A stretch of 64,000 nt of DNA from Bacillota bacterium (GCA_029776205.1 JAKOTQ010000043.1:62001-126000); one strand, 5' to 3'; counted from the stretch's first letter, positions 47,536-57,137 are shown. Program-made: numbers and translations. Notes: generated by a model not told the origin, from the sequence alone.

Positions 47536-48390
47536 ATGAGTCGAATTAACGGTAAAACAGAAATATTGGCTGTTTTTGGCGATCCGATCGCCCATAGTTT
47601 GTCGCCGGTGATGCATAATGCGGCGTTTCAGGCATTGGGGTGGAATGCGGTTTATATACCGTGCCGGGTGCTCCCTGAATATCTGCCCCAAGCTGTTGAA
47701 GGTATTCGGGCAATGGGTTATCGCGGGGCAAATATTACTATTCCCCATAAGCAATCGGTAATCTCCTGTTTGGATGAAGTGGTCGGCGATGCGGTATTGA
47801 GCGGATCGGTCAACACCATCATTCACCGTGACGGTAAACTCCTGGGGACCAGCACTGATGGTATCGGTCTGATCCGTTCATTGCAGGAGGATGGCGCATG
47901 TGAGGTGGCAGGTAAAAATGTGTTATTGTTAGGAGCCGGAGGATCAGCAGCAGCTTTGGTTTTCCGATTGATACAGTCGGGGATTGGTTCATTAACCCTT
48001 GTCAACCGCGATCCGGAACGGGCCCTCCGATTAAAAGCCAAACTGCAGGAAACTACCGGATTTCAAGTACATATAGCCTCCCTTGCGGAACTGGAACGTT
48101 TGGAGTGGGGCGGTTATGACCTATTGATCAATACGACGTCTGTTGGGCTTCATGACGATCAGACCTTGGTGTCGCCCCGGTTTTTAAACCCGTCTATGCT
48201 GGTCTATGATATTGTCTATAAACCAGGGGATACCCGGTTGATTCGTGATGCCCGGGAGCGAGGATGCCGGACGGTAAATGGTTTATCGTTACTTCTCTAT
48301 CAAGGGGCAGAAAGTTTCCGGTGGTGGTTCGGCGAGGAACCGCCCCTAGCGGTAATGCGTGAAGCCTTGAATATAGGGGTTAGTCGGTAA
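47536..48390 (+). CDS. aroE: Shikimate dehydrogenase
   Basis: 284 aa, shikimate pathway: 3-dehydroshikimate + NADPH to shikimate. Substrate motif FGDPIAHSLSPVMHNAAF, catalytic Lys in NITIPHKQSV, Asp in GTSTDGIG, and NADP loop LLLGAGGSAAALVFRL. ATG 47536 puts the first motif about 12 residues in, as in relatives; no strong ribosome binding site precedes it. An open frame reaches 47413 upstream, but those 41 residues look non-native. A terminator follows. Confidence 0.92.
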   Translation: MSRINGKTEILAVFGDPIAHSLSPVMHNAAFQALGWNAVYIPCRVLPEYLPQAVEGIRAMGYRGANITIPHKQSVISCLDEVVGDAVLSGSVNTIIHRDGKLLGTSTDGIGLIRSLQEDGACEVAGKNVLLLGAGGSAAALVFRLIQSGIGSLTLVNRDPERALRLKAKLQETTGFQVHIASLAELERLEWGGYDLLINTTSVGLHDDQTLVSPRFLNPSMLVYDIVYKPGDTRLIRDARERGCRTVNGLSLLLYQGAESFRWWFGEEPPLAVMREALNIGVSR

Positions 48391-48425
48391 GCATTTATTG
48401 ACGTTTAACTATTTTTAACTTTACG

Positions 48426-48473
48426 AATAGCGGGGTTTTCACATATAATAAAAGTGAACCTCGTTATTTTTTT
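48426..48473 (+). terminator. Terminator after aroE
   Basis: AATAGCGGGG...TTCAC pairs with GTGAACCTCGTTATT (15 bp, a two-T bulge, two G-T pairs), followed by a run of T. A TATAAT lies in its loop (48444-48449) and may be chance or the -10 of the next operon. Confidence 0.75.
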
Positions 48474-48481
48474 AACTAACA

Positions 48482-48499
48482 TTGTTAAACTTTTAACAA
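48482..48499 (+). promoter_or_regulatory. Rex operator
   Basis: TTGTTAA-ACTT-TTAACAA is a perfect match to the clostridial Rex palindrome TTGTTAANNNNTTAACAA. Rex binds it when NADH is low and leaves when NADH is high. It lies 14 nt before the first gene of an operon that contains rex itself, so feedback control is expected. Confidence 0.92.
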
Positions 48500-48512
48500 A
48501 AAGGCGGAGAAA

Positions 48513-48761
48513 ATGAAGAATATTACGGTTTGTATTGGAAGCGGGTGTCATGTCAAAGGTTCCCGTCAAATCATAGAGATACTGCAGCGATTGATCGTTG
48601 AAGAGCAGTTGGAGACCGAGGTGGAACTGGAAGCCTGTTTTTGCCGAAATAAATGCACCGAAGGCGTCGTGGTTCATATTGACGGCCAGGTGTTTACCGG
48701 TGTTTCGCCTGAAAACGCCGATGAGCTGTTCCGAGAGACGATCGGAGGTAAGGGCCGATGA
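48513..48761 (+). CDS. Small thioredoxin-like [2Fe-2S] ferredoxin (NuoE C-domain type)
   Basis: 82 aa. The four cluster cysteines fit CIGSGCHVKGS and CFCRNKC, as in the isolated 2Fe-2S domain of NuoE/HydC. It likely passes electrons to or from the sensory hydrogenase-like protein encoded next; the two genes overlap by 4 nt (ATGA). AAAGGCGGAG precedes the ATG. First gene of the Rex-controlled operon. Confidence 0.85.
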   Translation: MKNITVCIGSGCHVKGSRQIIEILQRLIVEEQLETEVELEACFCRNKCTEGVVVHIDGQVFTGVSPENADELFRETIGGKGR

Positions 48762-50452
48762 AGACGATACAAACCAGTGAAGCTCGTTGCCGAGATTGCT
48801 ATAAATGTATCCGGCATTGTCCGGTAAAGGCCATCGGATTAAAAAACGGTCAGGCCTGGGTCTCGGAAGATAAATGCGTATTTTGCGGCCAATGTATCAA
48901 GGCCTGCCCTCAAAATGCCAAAAGCACTGTTTCACAGGTGGAGATCTTTGACAGGATGTTGCGGGAAGGTCTTCCGGTAACAGTTTCAATTGCACCATCC
49001 TATTTAGCAAATTCGATCTATGATTCACCGTGGCAGTTGATTGCCGGATTGTATCAAATCGGCGTGAGAAGGGTAGAAGAAACAGCTGTTGCTGCCGAAT
49101 GGGTGGCTGCCCGGTACAGCCAGCGGGTTAAAGGGCAGAATCAGAAGACGGTTATATCCAGTTGTTGTCCGGTGATCGTGGATTTGATTGAAAAATATTA
49201 TCCCCAGTTGTTGGAATGTCTCCCCGGGATCGCTTCACCGATGGCGGTTCATGCCCGACAGATCAAACAGTCTGACGGTGAAGGAATGAAAGTCGTTTTT
49301 ATCGGACCCTGTTATGCAAAAAAAGCGGAAGCTCTTAAAGAAAAAGGCTTGATCGACTGTGTGTTGACCTTTCAGGAACTGGCAGATTATTTAAAAGTCC
49401 GGAATATTTCTTGCAATGCATTGGATGGGCGCTTTCCGGAACGAATGAGTCATCATGCCCGGCTGTTTCCGCTCCACCAGGGAATTTTACATACTGCCGG
49501 TATCGAACAGAAACTAAAAAGTGACATTATAACTGTGTCCGGGATTGATGATTGCTTAGAAACTTTAGAGGCTTTAAGAGAGGGAACGATCCAACCCCGA
49601 TTTGTTGAAGCCTTGGCTTGCAAAGGCGGTTGCATCGGCGGTCCGGCGCTTGGCAACCCTCAGGGAATACCGGCCCGGCGGGAGCGACTGATCCGTTGGG
49701 CGGAGCAGGCTCAATCCACATTCCGGGAGGAGAACCGGGTATGGGCGGTGGATGATGGACGACGGCATCAGGCAGCTCCCTTGAAATTGCCGATGCCAAC
49801 CGATAAAGAACTGGCGGAAATTCTGGCTCAGACCGGTAAATATACTCCTGAGGATGAAACGAATTGCGGTGGTTGCGGATATTCCAGTTGTCGTGAGAAA
49901 GCGATCGCGGTTTATCAGGGATTGGCAGAAGTGGAAATGTGTATTCCATACATGAAAAACAAAGCTGAATCCTTCTCTAATGTGATTGTTGACACGAGCG
50001 TGAACGGGATTATCGTGGTTGATGCCGATCTGGTCATTCAAAAGTACAATCCGACAGCTGCCCGGATGTTCCATATGCCTTTGCATACAGCTGAAGGCCA
50101 TAAACTTGAAACATATCTGGATCCTGCCGATTTCAGGGAGGTTTTTGGTAGTCAGAAATTGAGCGTAGTGATGCGTAGTTACCCTCAATGGGGATTATAT
50201 ACCCGTCAGGTCATTTACCCACTGTCAAAGTATAACGTAGTTATTGGGATTATTTCCGATTTAACGGAAGAAGAAGCCCAAAAGCAAAAATTCGCCAGCA
50301 TGAAGCGGGAAGCGTTTGACCGGGCTTCCAAAGTTATTCATCAACAAATGCGTATTGCTCAGGAGATTGCCGGTTTGCTGGGAGAAAGTACATCTGACAC
50401 TAAAGCAACATTGTTGGAGCTGATGGAGATTATGGAAGGTGAAGTCCAGTGA
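48758..50452 (+). CDS. Sensory [FeFe]-hydrogenase-like protein with PAS domain (HydS type)
   Basis: 564 aa. Order: two [4Fe-4S] sites (CRDCYKCIRHCP, CVFCGQCIKACP); an [FeFe]-hydrogenase large-subunit domain whose H-cluster Cys ligands are all kept (SSCCPVI near 133, GPCYAKK near 184, ACKGGCIGGP near 287); a further Fe-S site (CGGCGYSSC and EMCIPYM, about 369-397); a PAS domain (about 405-510); and a short helical end. This is the layout of group C, putatively H2/redox-sensing hydrogenases. The overlap with a PP2C phosphatase gene suggests it signals through that protein. Confidence 0.88.
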   Translation: MKTIQTSEARCRDCYKCIRHCPVKAIGLKNGQAWVSEDKCVFCGQCIKACPQNAKSTVSQVEIFDRMLREGLPVTVSIAPSYLANSIYDSPWQLIAGLYQIGVRRVEETAVAAEWVAARYSQRVKGQNQKTVISSCCPVIVDLIEKYYPQLLECLPGIASPMAVHARQIKQSDGEGMKVVFIGPCYAKKAEALKEKGLIDCVLTFQELADYLKVRNISCNALDGRFPERMSHHARLFPLHQGILHTAGIEQKLKSDIITVSGIDDCLETLEALREGTIQPRFVEALACKGGCIGGPALGNPQGIPARRERLIRWAEQAQSTFREENRVWAVDDGRRHQAAPLKLPMPTDKELAEILAQTGKYTPEDETNCGGCGYSSCREKAIAVYQGLAEVEMCIPYMKNKAESFSNVIVDTSVNGIIVVDADLVIQKYNPTAARMFHMPLHTAEGHKLETYLDPADFREVFGSQKLSVVMRSYPQWGLYTRQVIYPLSKYNVVIGIISDLTEEEAQKQKFASMKREAFDRASKVIHQQMRIAQEIAGLLGESTSDTKATLLELMEIMEGEVQ

Positions 50453-51606
50453 TCCCATTTAAACTGGATGTGGCCAGTTCCAGTCTGTCAAAACACCATG
50501 AAGAAGTATGTGGAGACACTCATTGTGTGATTCATAGTCCGGAAGGAACGACCATTATTTTATCTGACGGCCTTGGCAGTGGTATTAAAGCCAGTATTTT
50601 ATCGATTTTGACTACTCGCATTGCTGCCGGGCTCCTTAAACGAAAAGTCAGTTTGGAACAGGTCTTTGAAACTATTGCTGAAACGCTTCCAATCTGCAAA
50701 ACCCGGCAATTAGCGTATTCGACATTATCCATTTTACATATATCCCAGTCCGGAGCAGCCCATTTAATCGAATATGACAATCCGGAACTGATGTTGATTC
50801 GGGACGGCGGGGTTTACCCCCTCGAAAGGCATCAACGGATGATCGCTTCCAAGCTGACCCAGGAGTCATTTTTTCAGGTTCAAATCGGTGATATTCTCCT
50901 CATGATGAGTGATGGGGCGGTTAATGCCGGCGTCGGCGGTATATACCGGTTAGGTTTGGGCAATAAAGGCATCGCTGAGTATTTTTCGAAGTATCGTTTA
51001 TGGTCCCATCCGGTTATGGAGATCACCCATCAATTACTCAATCTGGTGGATGCTTGTTACTTATGTGAGCCGGGCGATGATGCTACGGTGATCGCTGTTA
51101 GTGTCCGAGAGCCACGGAAGGCGGTAGTGTTTACCGGCCCACCTTTATCGGCAGCGGATGATCGAACGGTTTGTCACCGGTTTATGAGAGAAAAAGCTGC
51201 CGTGCGAGTTGTCTGTGGCGGAGCCACTGGCAATCTGATCGCCCGGGAACTGAATAAGCCGATAAAAACCAGTCTGGTGTATGAAGATCCCAGCGTGCCT
51301 CCGACAGCCTCTATCGAGGGTATTGATTTGGTTACCGAGGGCATTTTAACGTTGAATAAATGTCTGGAACGATTAAATGCAGTGGCTCACGGAGGGAAGT
51401 TAACTTCCGGACAGGATGGGGCGACATTGTTGGCTCAAAAACTATTGGATGCCGATGAAATTCTCTTTTTGACCGGTGCCGCAATTAATCCTGCTCATGA
51501 ACAGTTTATGCAGTCGTTGCAATTACTCACTCGCTCAGAAGTCGTGATGGCAATAAGTCAGGTTTTAACTGGCCTTGGCAAGGAGGTTACCATTGAAACG
51601 TGTTAA
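50449..51606 (+). CDS. SpoIIE-type PP2C phosphatase with extra C-terminal domain
   Basis: 385 aa. Residues 1-220 form a PP2C/SpoIIE phosphatase domain with metal-binding aspartates in IILSDGLGSG, LMMSDGAVNAG and GDDATVIAV. Residues about 225-385 form a second domain (VVFTGPP, VRVVCGGATGNLIA, DEILFLTGAA) that I cannot assign; the Gly-rich loop could bind a nucleotide. It overlaps the hydrogenase-like gene by 4 nt. Its substrate, presumably a phosphoprotein, is unknown. Similar phosphatase genes accompany sensory hydrogenases in other clostridia. Confidence 0.82.
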   Translation: MIPFKLDVASSSLSKHHEEVCGDTHCVIHSPEGTTIILSDGLGSGIKASILSILTTRIAAGLLKRKVSLEQVFETIAETLPICKTRQLAYSTLSILHISQSGAAHLIEYDNPELMLIRDGGVYPLERHQRMIASKLTQESFFQVQIGDILLMMSDGAVNAGVGGIYRLGLGNKGIAEYFSKYRLWSHPVMEITHQLLNLVDACYLCEPGDDATVIAVSVREPRKAVVFTGPPLSAADDRTVCHRFMREKAAVRVVCGGATGNLIARELNKPIKTSLVYEDPSVPPTASIEGIDLVTEGILTLNKCLERLNAVAHGGKLTSGQDGATLLAQKLLDADEILFLTGAAINPAHEQFMQSLQLLTRSEVVMAISQVLTGLGKEVTIETC

Positions 51607-51641
51607 GGCATTTGGTGTATCTAAGAGAAAGAGGAAAGGGG

Positions 51642-52328
51642 ATGAGAAAAATGGGGCATGAATCCGGTAATATAAATCAACGGCGCCATCAGCAAATACC
51701 ATTGGCTGTTATTAAACGGCTCCCGATATATCACCGGTATCTGAGTGATCTACACCAGAAAGAGGTGGCTCGGATATCTTCTTCGGAGTTAGCGGCTAAA
51801 ATCGGAATTACAGCTTCTCAACTGCGGCAAGATTTGAGTTGGTTCGGTTCCTTTGGCCAACAAGGTTACGGCTATCGGGTAGATGAGCTTCTCCAGGAAG
51901 TTAGCCGTATTTTAGGGCTCAATCAAAATATCGGCATGGTCTTAATAGGGGCCGGGCGCCTGGGGCGTGCGATTATCCATTATGCGAATTTTAAACGGCG
52001 CGGGTTCCATACCAAAGCCATTTTTGATAATAATCCTGACATTGTCGGGGAAATTATCGATGAAATCCCAGTCTATAACATCTCAGAATTGGAAAATTAC
52101 TTGAAGAGCCATGCTATTCAAATTGGAGTGATTACGACACCGGCTTCAGCTGCCCAGGAAGTGGCTGATCGTCTGGTTCGTTGTGGCATTAAAGGGATTT
52201 GGAATTTTGCACCTGTGTCTTTAAAAGTCCCTGATGATGTCATAGTTGAGCATGTACATATCGGTGAAAGCCTGATGGTGCTCTCCATGAAGCTGCAACA
52301 ACGAAAAGAGCAAGCATCAGATGATTGA
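51642..52328 (+). CDS. rex: Redox-sensing transcriptional repressor Rex
   Basis: 228 aa. N-terminal winged helix (AVIKRLPIYHRYLSDL, SSELAAKIGITASQLRQDLSWFGSFGQQGYGY) and a Rossmann domain that reads the NADH/NAD+ ratio (VLIGAGRLGRAIIHYANF), then a C-terminal swapped helix. ATG 51642 has GAGG 7 nt upstream; ATG 51651 is also possible. It follows the phosphatase gene closely and precedes adhE by about 40 nt. A perfect Rex site heads the operon. Confidence 0.94.
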   Translation: MRKMGHESGNINQRRHQQIPLAVIKRLPIYHRYLSDLHQKEVARISSSELAAKIGITASQLRQDLSWFGSFGQQGYGYRVDELLQEVSRILGLNQNIGMVLIGAGRLGRAIIHYANFKRRGFHTKAIFDNNPDIVGEIIDEIPVYNISELENYLKSHAIQIGVITTPASAAQEVADRLVRCGIKGIWNFAPVSLKVPDDVIVEHVHIGESLMVLSMKLQQRKEQASDD

Positions 52329-52369
52329 AAGGAAATCTAAACCATTGATATAAAAAAGGAGGTAATCAC

Positions 52370-55012
52370 ATGGAAAAAACAGCAGAATTGAAAGGTTCGT
52401 CTGAATTAGAAAAGATGATTGATAGCTTGGTTAAAAAGGCCAACCAAGCCCAGACCCGGATGATGGCTTTAAATCAGGAGCAGGTTGACGCTATTGTCAA
52501 GGCAATGGCGTTGGCCGGGATCGAAAAGCATATGGAATTGGCCAGAATGGCATATGAAGAAACACAGATGGGCGTCTATGAAGATAAGGTAACTAAAAAT
52601 CTCTTTGCTACCGAGTATGTTTATCATGATATCAAGTATGAGAAGACCGTAGGGGTCATCGAGGAGAATTGGGAAGAAGGGTATATGAAGGTGGCCGAAC
52701 CCATCGGGGTCATTGCTGGGGTGACACCGGTGACCAATCCGACGTCAACGACGATGTTTAAATGTTTAATCTCCATGAAAACCCGGAACCCGATTATTTT
52801 CAGTTTTCATCCCAAAGCCATCAAGTGTAGCATTGCAGCAGCCAAGATCATGCGGGATGCGGCGATTGCCGCCGGGGCTCCGGAGAACTGTATCAGCTGG
52901 GTGGAAGAACCTTCGGTTGAAGCTACCAATTTGCTGATGAAACATCCGGGTGTCAGTTTGATTTTGGCCACCGGTGGTGCCGGCATGGTTGGAGCCGCTT
53001 ACTCCAGCGGAAAACCGGCGTTAGGCGTTGGCCCGGGCAATGTGCCGGCTTATATCGAAAAAACCGCCAATCTGCGCCGGGCTGTTGCAGATTTGATTTT
53101 GAGCAAAACCTTTGACAATGGCATGATCTGTGCTTCGGAACAGGCGGTCATCATTGACAGGGATGTAGCTGATCAGGTCAAAGCGATCATGGAGGAATAC
53201 GGGTGTTACTTTTTAAAACCTCAGGAAATTGCGGCTCTTTCCAAACTTGCTATTGATGAAAAACGCTGCGCCATGAGTCCGGCGGTGGTAGGCCAACCGG
53301 CGACAAAAATAGCCGAGTTAGCCGGTATTCAGGTTCCGCCGGATACCAAGATTTTAGTTGCCGAGTTAGAGGGCGTCGGCCCGGAATATCCATTGTCCCG
53401 GGAAAAACTCAGTCCGATTCTTGCGTGCTATATTGTTTCTGATTATCGGGAAGGAATCCGGAGGTGCGAGGAGATGACGGAGTTTGGCGGTTTAGGCCAT
53501 TCGGCAGTGATTCATTCTGAAGATCAGCACGTGATTGACGAGTTTGCCCGTCAAGTTCGTACCGGGCGTTTGCTGGTTAATTCTCCGTCAGCTCATGGGG
53601 CCATCGGCGATCTTTATAATAGCAATACACCCTCGTTGACGCTGGGATGTGGATCGATGGGCGGTAATTCGACGACGGACAATGTGAGCGTTACAAACTT
53701 AATCAATATTAAAAGGGTAGCCATTCGGAAAGATCGGATGAAATGGTTTAAGATTCCCCAAAAAATCTACTTCGAATATGGATCCTTGCAGTATCTTTCG
53801 AAAATGAAAGGGAAGAAAGCTTTCATTGTGACGGATCCGTTCATGGTAAAATTGGGTTTTGTGGATAAAGTGATTTATCAGTTGGAAAAGGTTCCGTTGG
53901 AATATGAGATCTTCTCCGATGTGGAACCGGATCCATCGGTGGATACTGTCATGGCCGGATGCCAAGAGATGAACCGGTTCCAGCCGGACATCATTATTGC
54001 CTTGGGCGGCGGTTCGGCTATCGATGCAGCTAAAGGCATGTGGCTCTTCTATGAGAATCCGGAAACCGAATTTGAAACCTTGCGGCTTAAATTTGCCGAT
54101 ATTCGGAAACGGGCCTTCAAATTCCCTCAACTTGGGAAACGGGCCACTTTCGTAGCCATTCCCACCACCTCCGGAACCGGTTCGGAAGTGACGGCTTTTG
54201 CTGTGATTACCGATAAGAAAAAGAACATTAAGTATCCCTTGGCCGACTATGAATTAACGCCGGATATCGCCATTATCGATCCGGAACTGGTCTTAACCGT
54301 TCCTCCATCGGTAACTGCAGATACCGGTATGGATGTGCTGACGCATGCTATTGAAGCCTATGTGTCGGTCATGGCTTCCGATTATACCGATGCGCTGGCG
54401 GAAAAAGCCATTAAGATCGTTTTCGAATACTTGCCGAAAGCCTATAAAAACGGCCAGGATAAAGTGGCCCGGGAGAAGATGCATAATGCATCTTGTATTG
54501 CAGGAATGGCCTTTACCAATGCTTTCTTAGGACTCAATCACAGTATGGCTCATATTCTTGGCGGAAAATTCCATATCCCGCACGGCCGGGCCAATGCCAT
54601 CTTATTGCCGCATGTGATTCACTATAACGCGCAGAAACCGACCAAATTTGCGGCGTTCCCTCAGTATGAATACCCCATAGCGGGAGAACGTTATGCGGAA
54701 ATCGCCCGATTCTTAGGTCTGCCGGCCAATACTCCGGAAGAAGGGGTTGCCAGCTTGATCAAAGCCATTCGGGAACTGATGGCACAGTTGGATATTCCGA
54801 TGACGCTGGCTGATGCCGGAGTGGATCGGGAACGGTTTGAACGGGAACTTCGGGAGATGTCGGACATCGCCTTCAATGATCAGTGCACCGGAACCAATCC
54901 GCGAATGCCATTGGTGGCCGAAATCGAAAAGATTTACTGTGAGGCTTATGGTGATACGGTAGTCGATGAAAAAAACAAGAAAACCAAGAATACGGTAGTC
55001 AAAGAAAAATAA
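52370..55012 (+). CDS. adhE: Bifunctional acetaldehyde-CoA/alcohol dehydrogenase
   Basis: Converts acetyl-CoA to ethanol with two NADH; 880 aa. The N-terminal aldehyde dehydrogenase domain has its catalytic Cys in GMICASEQAV near residue 252. The C-terminal iron alcohol dehydrogenase domain has GGGSAIDAAKGMW near 545, and iron ligands in GMDVLTHAIEA and HSMAHILGGKFHIPHG. AdhE forms filaments (spirosomes) in other bacteria. AAAAGGAGG precedes the ATG. It is probably read through from the Rex-controlled operon, since no separate promoter is evident in the 41-nt gap. Confidence 0.96.
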   Translation: MEKTAELKGSSELEKMIDSLVKKANQAQTRMMALNQEQVDAIVKAMALAGIEKHMELARMAYEETQMGVYEDKVTKNLFATEYVYHDIKYEKTVGVIEENWEEGYMKVAEPIGVIAGVTPVTNPTSTTMFKCLISMKTRNPIIFSFHPKAIKCSIAAAKIMRDAAIAAGAPENCISWVEEPSVEATNLLMKHPGVSLILATGGAGMVGAAYSSGKPALGVGPGNVPAYIEKTANLRRAVADLILSKTFDNGMICASEQAVIIDRDVADQVKAIMEEYGCYFLKPQEIAALSKLAIDEKRCAMSPAVVGQPATKIAELAGIQVPPDTKILVAELEGVGPEYPLSREKLSPILACYIVSDYREGIRRCEEMTEFGGLGHSAVIHSEDQHVIDEFARQVRTGRLLVNSPSAHGAIGDLYNSNTPSLTLGCGSMGGNSTTDNVSVTNLINIKRVAIRKDRMKWFKIPQKIYFEYGSLQYLSKMKGKKAFIVTDPFMVKLGFVDKVIYQLEKVPLEYEIFSDVEPDPSVDTVMAGCQEMNRFQPDIIIALGGGSAIDAAKGMWLFYENPETEFETLRLKFADIRKRAFKFPQLGKRATFVAIPTTSGTGSEVTAFAVITDKKKNIKYPLADYELTPDIAIIDPELVLTVPPSVTADTGMDVLTHAIEAYVSVMASDYTDALAEKAIKIVFEYLPKAYKNGQDKVAREKMHNASCIAGMAFTNAFLGLNHSMAHILGGKFHIPHGRANAILLPHVIHYNAQKPTKFAAFPQYEYPIAGERYAEIARFLGLPANTPEEGVASLIKAIRELMAQLDIPMTLADAGVDRERFERELREMSDIAFNDQCTGTNPRMPLVAEIEKIYCEAYGDTVVDEKNKKTKNTVVKEK

Positions 55013-55017
55013 AAGAG

Positions 55018-55053
55018 TAAAAAAAGCCTCCCTGCCCCAGGGAGGCTTTTTTA
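55018..55053 (+). terminator. Intrinsic terminator after adhE
   Basis: AAAAAGCCTCCCTG and CAGGGAGGCTTTTTT pair perfectly around CCC. It ends the rex-adhE unit. Confidence 0.93.
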
Positions 55054-55116
55054 TGCTGTAAGAAAATAAGTTAAAATATAGTAAAAAATGGTAGGGTCGT
55101 TGGAGGTGTCGGCACG

Positions 55117-57078
55117 ATGAGCTCCAAAAGAGTAGGTTTTTTAGTTATCGTCGTTTTTTGTCTGTGCGGGTTACTGGGGGCGGTGAGCATACTTGCACAG
55201 ACCGAAATGCCAGAGAAAACTTCTGTCTTGAACACGGGTGAAGCCCGTCATAATTATGGCGAGGCCCTTCAAAAAGCCATTTTCTTCTATGAAGTTCAAC
55301 GTTCGGGGAAACTCCCCAAAAATATGCGGCTCAATTGGCGTGGCGATTCAGGGTTAAATGACGGGGCCGATAATGGAGTGGATTTAACCGGCGGGTGGTA
55401 TGATGCAGGAGACCATGTCAAGTTCAATCTACCGATGGCCTATTCGGTGACGATGTTGAATTGGGCCATTTACGAAAATAAAGCGGCATTGGAAAAAAGC
55501 GGCCAGCTCACGTTTTTAATGGATAACATTAAATGGGCCGCCGATTATCTGATGAAATGCCATACGGCTCCGAATGAGTTTTATTATCAAGTGGGTGATG
55601 GCAGTGCGGATCATGCATGGTGGGGTCCTGCTGAAGTTATGCCGATGGACCGGCCATCATATAAAGTTACAGAAAAACTTCCCGGTTCAACAGTAGTGGG
55701 GGAAGCGGCTGCGGCATTGGCAACGACGGCTATAACTTTTCGGCCGTTGGATCCGGTTTATGCCGACCGTTGTTTAAAGCATGCAAAGGAACTTTTCCTC
55801 TTTGCCGATACCACCAAAAGCGATGAGGGTTATATTTTTGCCGAAGGATTTTATAAATCCTGGAGCGGCTTTTATGATGAGTTATCCTGGGCAGCTGCTT
55901 GGCTGTATTTAGCCACCGGAGATGCAAAATATTTGGAGAAAGCCGAAAGTTATGTATCCCAATGGCAACGGGATCTGGACGGTCAGACGATTTATTATAA
56001 ATGGGCCCATTGCTGGGATGACAAGCATTATGGGGCAGCCTTGTTGTTAGCCAGGATTACCGGGAAAGAGATTTACAAATCTCTGATGGAAGACCATTTA
56101 GACTGGTGGACCGTTGGATGCCGGGGCGATCGCATCACGTATATAGATGGGTTGGCCTGGCTCAGTCAGTGGGGCAGTCTGCGTTATGCCACGACAACGG
56201 CTTTTATCGCCAGTATTTATGCAAACTGGTCGGGCTGCACTCCGGAAAAAGCAGATATTTATCGGAAGTTTGCCAAGGCGCAGGTGGATTATGCGTTGGG
56301 GAGCAATCCGTATCAGCGTAGTTTTGTGGTAGGTTATGGCCAAAACCCGCCTCAACATCCCCATCATCGGACCGCTCACGGTTCATGGGCAAATAATATG
56401 GAAGTACCCGCTGAGAACCGGCACATTATTTATGGCGCGTTGGTGGGTGGTCCGGCTGCAGCCGGGATTTATGTGGATAAAATCAATAATTATGTCTGCA
56501 ATGAGGTGGCTTGCGATTATAATGCCGGATTTGTCGGGGTGTTGGCTGAAATGTACAGGTTATACGGTGGAGAGCCCCTGCCCGATTTTAACGGAATTGA
56601 GCCTATTCATGATGATGAAATTTTTGCGGAAGCGAAGATAGCGGCTACTGGTCCTAACTTTACTGCGGTCTCGGTTTTGATAAACAATAGGTCGGGTTGG
56701 CCAGCACGCAAAACCGACCAATTAGCCTTCAGGTATTACCTGGATCTTTCGGAATACATCAAGACAGGAGGGAAACCGGGTGCCATCAAAGTGACCGTTA
56801 AAGGGGATCATACGGTTAAGGTGAGAACTTCTTCACTCAAGCGGTTACGGGAAAATATCTACTATGTGGTAGTTGATCTGGCAGGTACTCCCATATTCCC
56901 GGGTGGTATGCAATATTGCCGCAAAGAAGTTGAGCTACGTTTTACTGTACCGTCAAAGATTTCATGGGATCCTCAAAACGATCCGTCCTATCACGGGCTG
57001 AATCAGGACGCTTTCATAAAAACGACGTCAATACCTGTTTATGATCGCGGCAAATTAGTCTTTGGTAATGAACCGTGA
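55117..57078 (+). CDS. GH9 endoglucanase with CBM3c (secreted cellulase)
   Basis: 653 aa. A signal peptide covers about residues 1-28. The GH9 domain begins [20 protein letters not shown]. Catalytic parts: [12 protein letters not shown] near residues 91-101 (Asp base), [11 protein letters not shown] near 413, and [12 protein letters not shown] near 460 containing the acid Glu. Residues about 505-653 form a CBM3c module typical of processive theme-B GH9 enzymes. There is no dockerin or cell-wall anchor, so a free enzyme. Standing alone between adhE and rqcH, it may have been gained separately. TTGGAGG precedes the start. Confidence 0.92.
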   Translation: MSSKRVGFLVIVVFCLCGLLGAVSILAQTEMPEKTSVLNTGEARHNYGEALQKAIFFYEVQRSGKLPKNMRLNWRGDSGLNDGADNGVDLTGGWYDAGDHVKFNLPMAYSVTMLNWAIYENKAALEKSGQLTFLMDNIKWAADYLMKCHTAPNEFYYQVGDGSADHAWWGPAEVMPMDRPSYKVTEKLPGSTVVGEAAAALATTAITFRPLDPVYADRCLKHAKELFLFADTTKSDEGYIFAEGFYKSWSGFYDELSWAAAWLYLATGDAKYLEKAESYVSQWQRDLDGQTIYYKWAHCWDDKHYGAALLLARITGKEIYKSLMEDHLDWWTVGCRGDRITYIDGLAWLSQWGSLRYATTTAFIASIYANWSGCTPEKADIYRKFAKAQVDYALGSNPYQRSFVVGYGQNPPQHPHHRTAHGSWANNMEVPAENRHIIYGALVGGPAAAGIYVDKINNYVCNEVACDYNAGFVGVLAEMYRLYGGEPLPDFNGIEPIHDDEIFAEAKIAATGPNFTAVSVLINNRSGWPARKTDQLAFRYYLDLSEYIKTGGKPGAIKVTVKGDHTVKVRTSSLKRLRENIYYVVVDLAGTPIFPGGMQYCRKEVELRFTVPSKISWDPQNDPSYHGLNQDAFIKTTSIPVYDRGKLVFGNEP

Positions 57079-57100
57079 AAAATCGAAGAATAAATAAAAG

Positions 57101-57137
57101 ATAGAAGAAGAGCAAGCTATGCTTGCTCTTCTTCTAT
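57101..57137 (-). terminator. Perfect hairpin overlapping the rqcH stop
   Basis: Seventeen bp on each side (57101-57117 and 57121-57137) around TAT. On the minus strand it includes the last codons and the stop of rqcH and is followed by a T-rich stretch, so it terminates rqcH. On the plus strand no T run follows, but it still may stabilise the GH9 mRNA end. Confidence 0.75.

Noticed and set aside
48426-48449. TATAAT at 48444 as the promoter of the Rex operon
   Set aside because: It lies in the loop of the aroE terminator and lacks a good -35 at 17 bp; possible but not supported enough to annotate.
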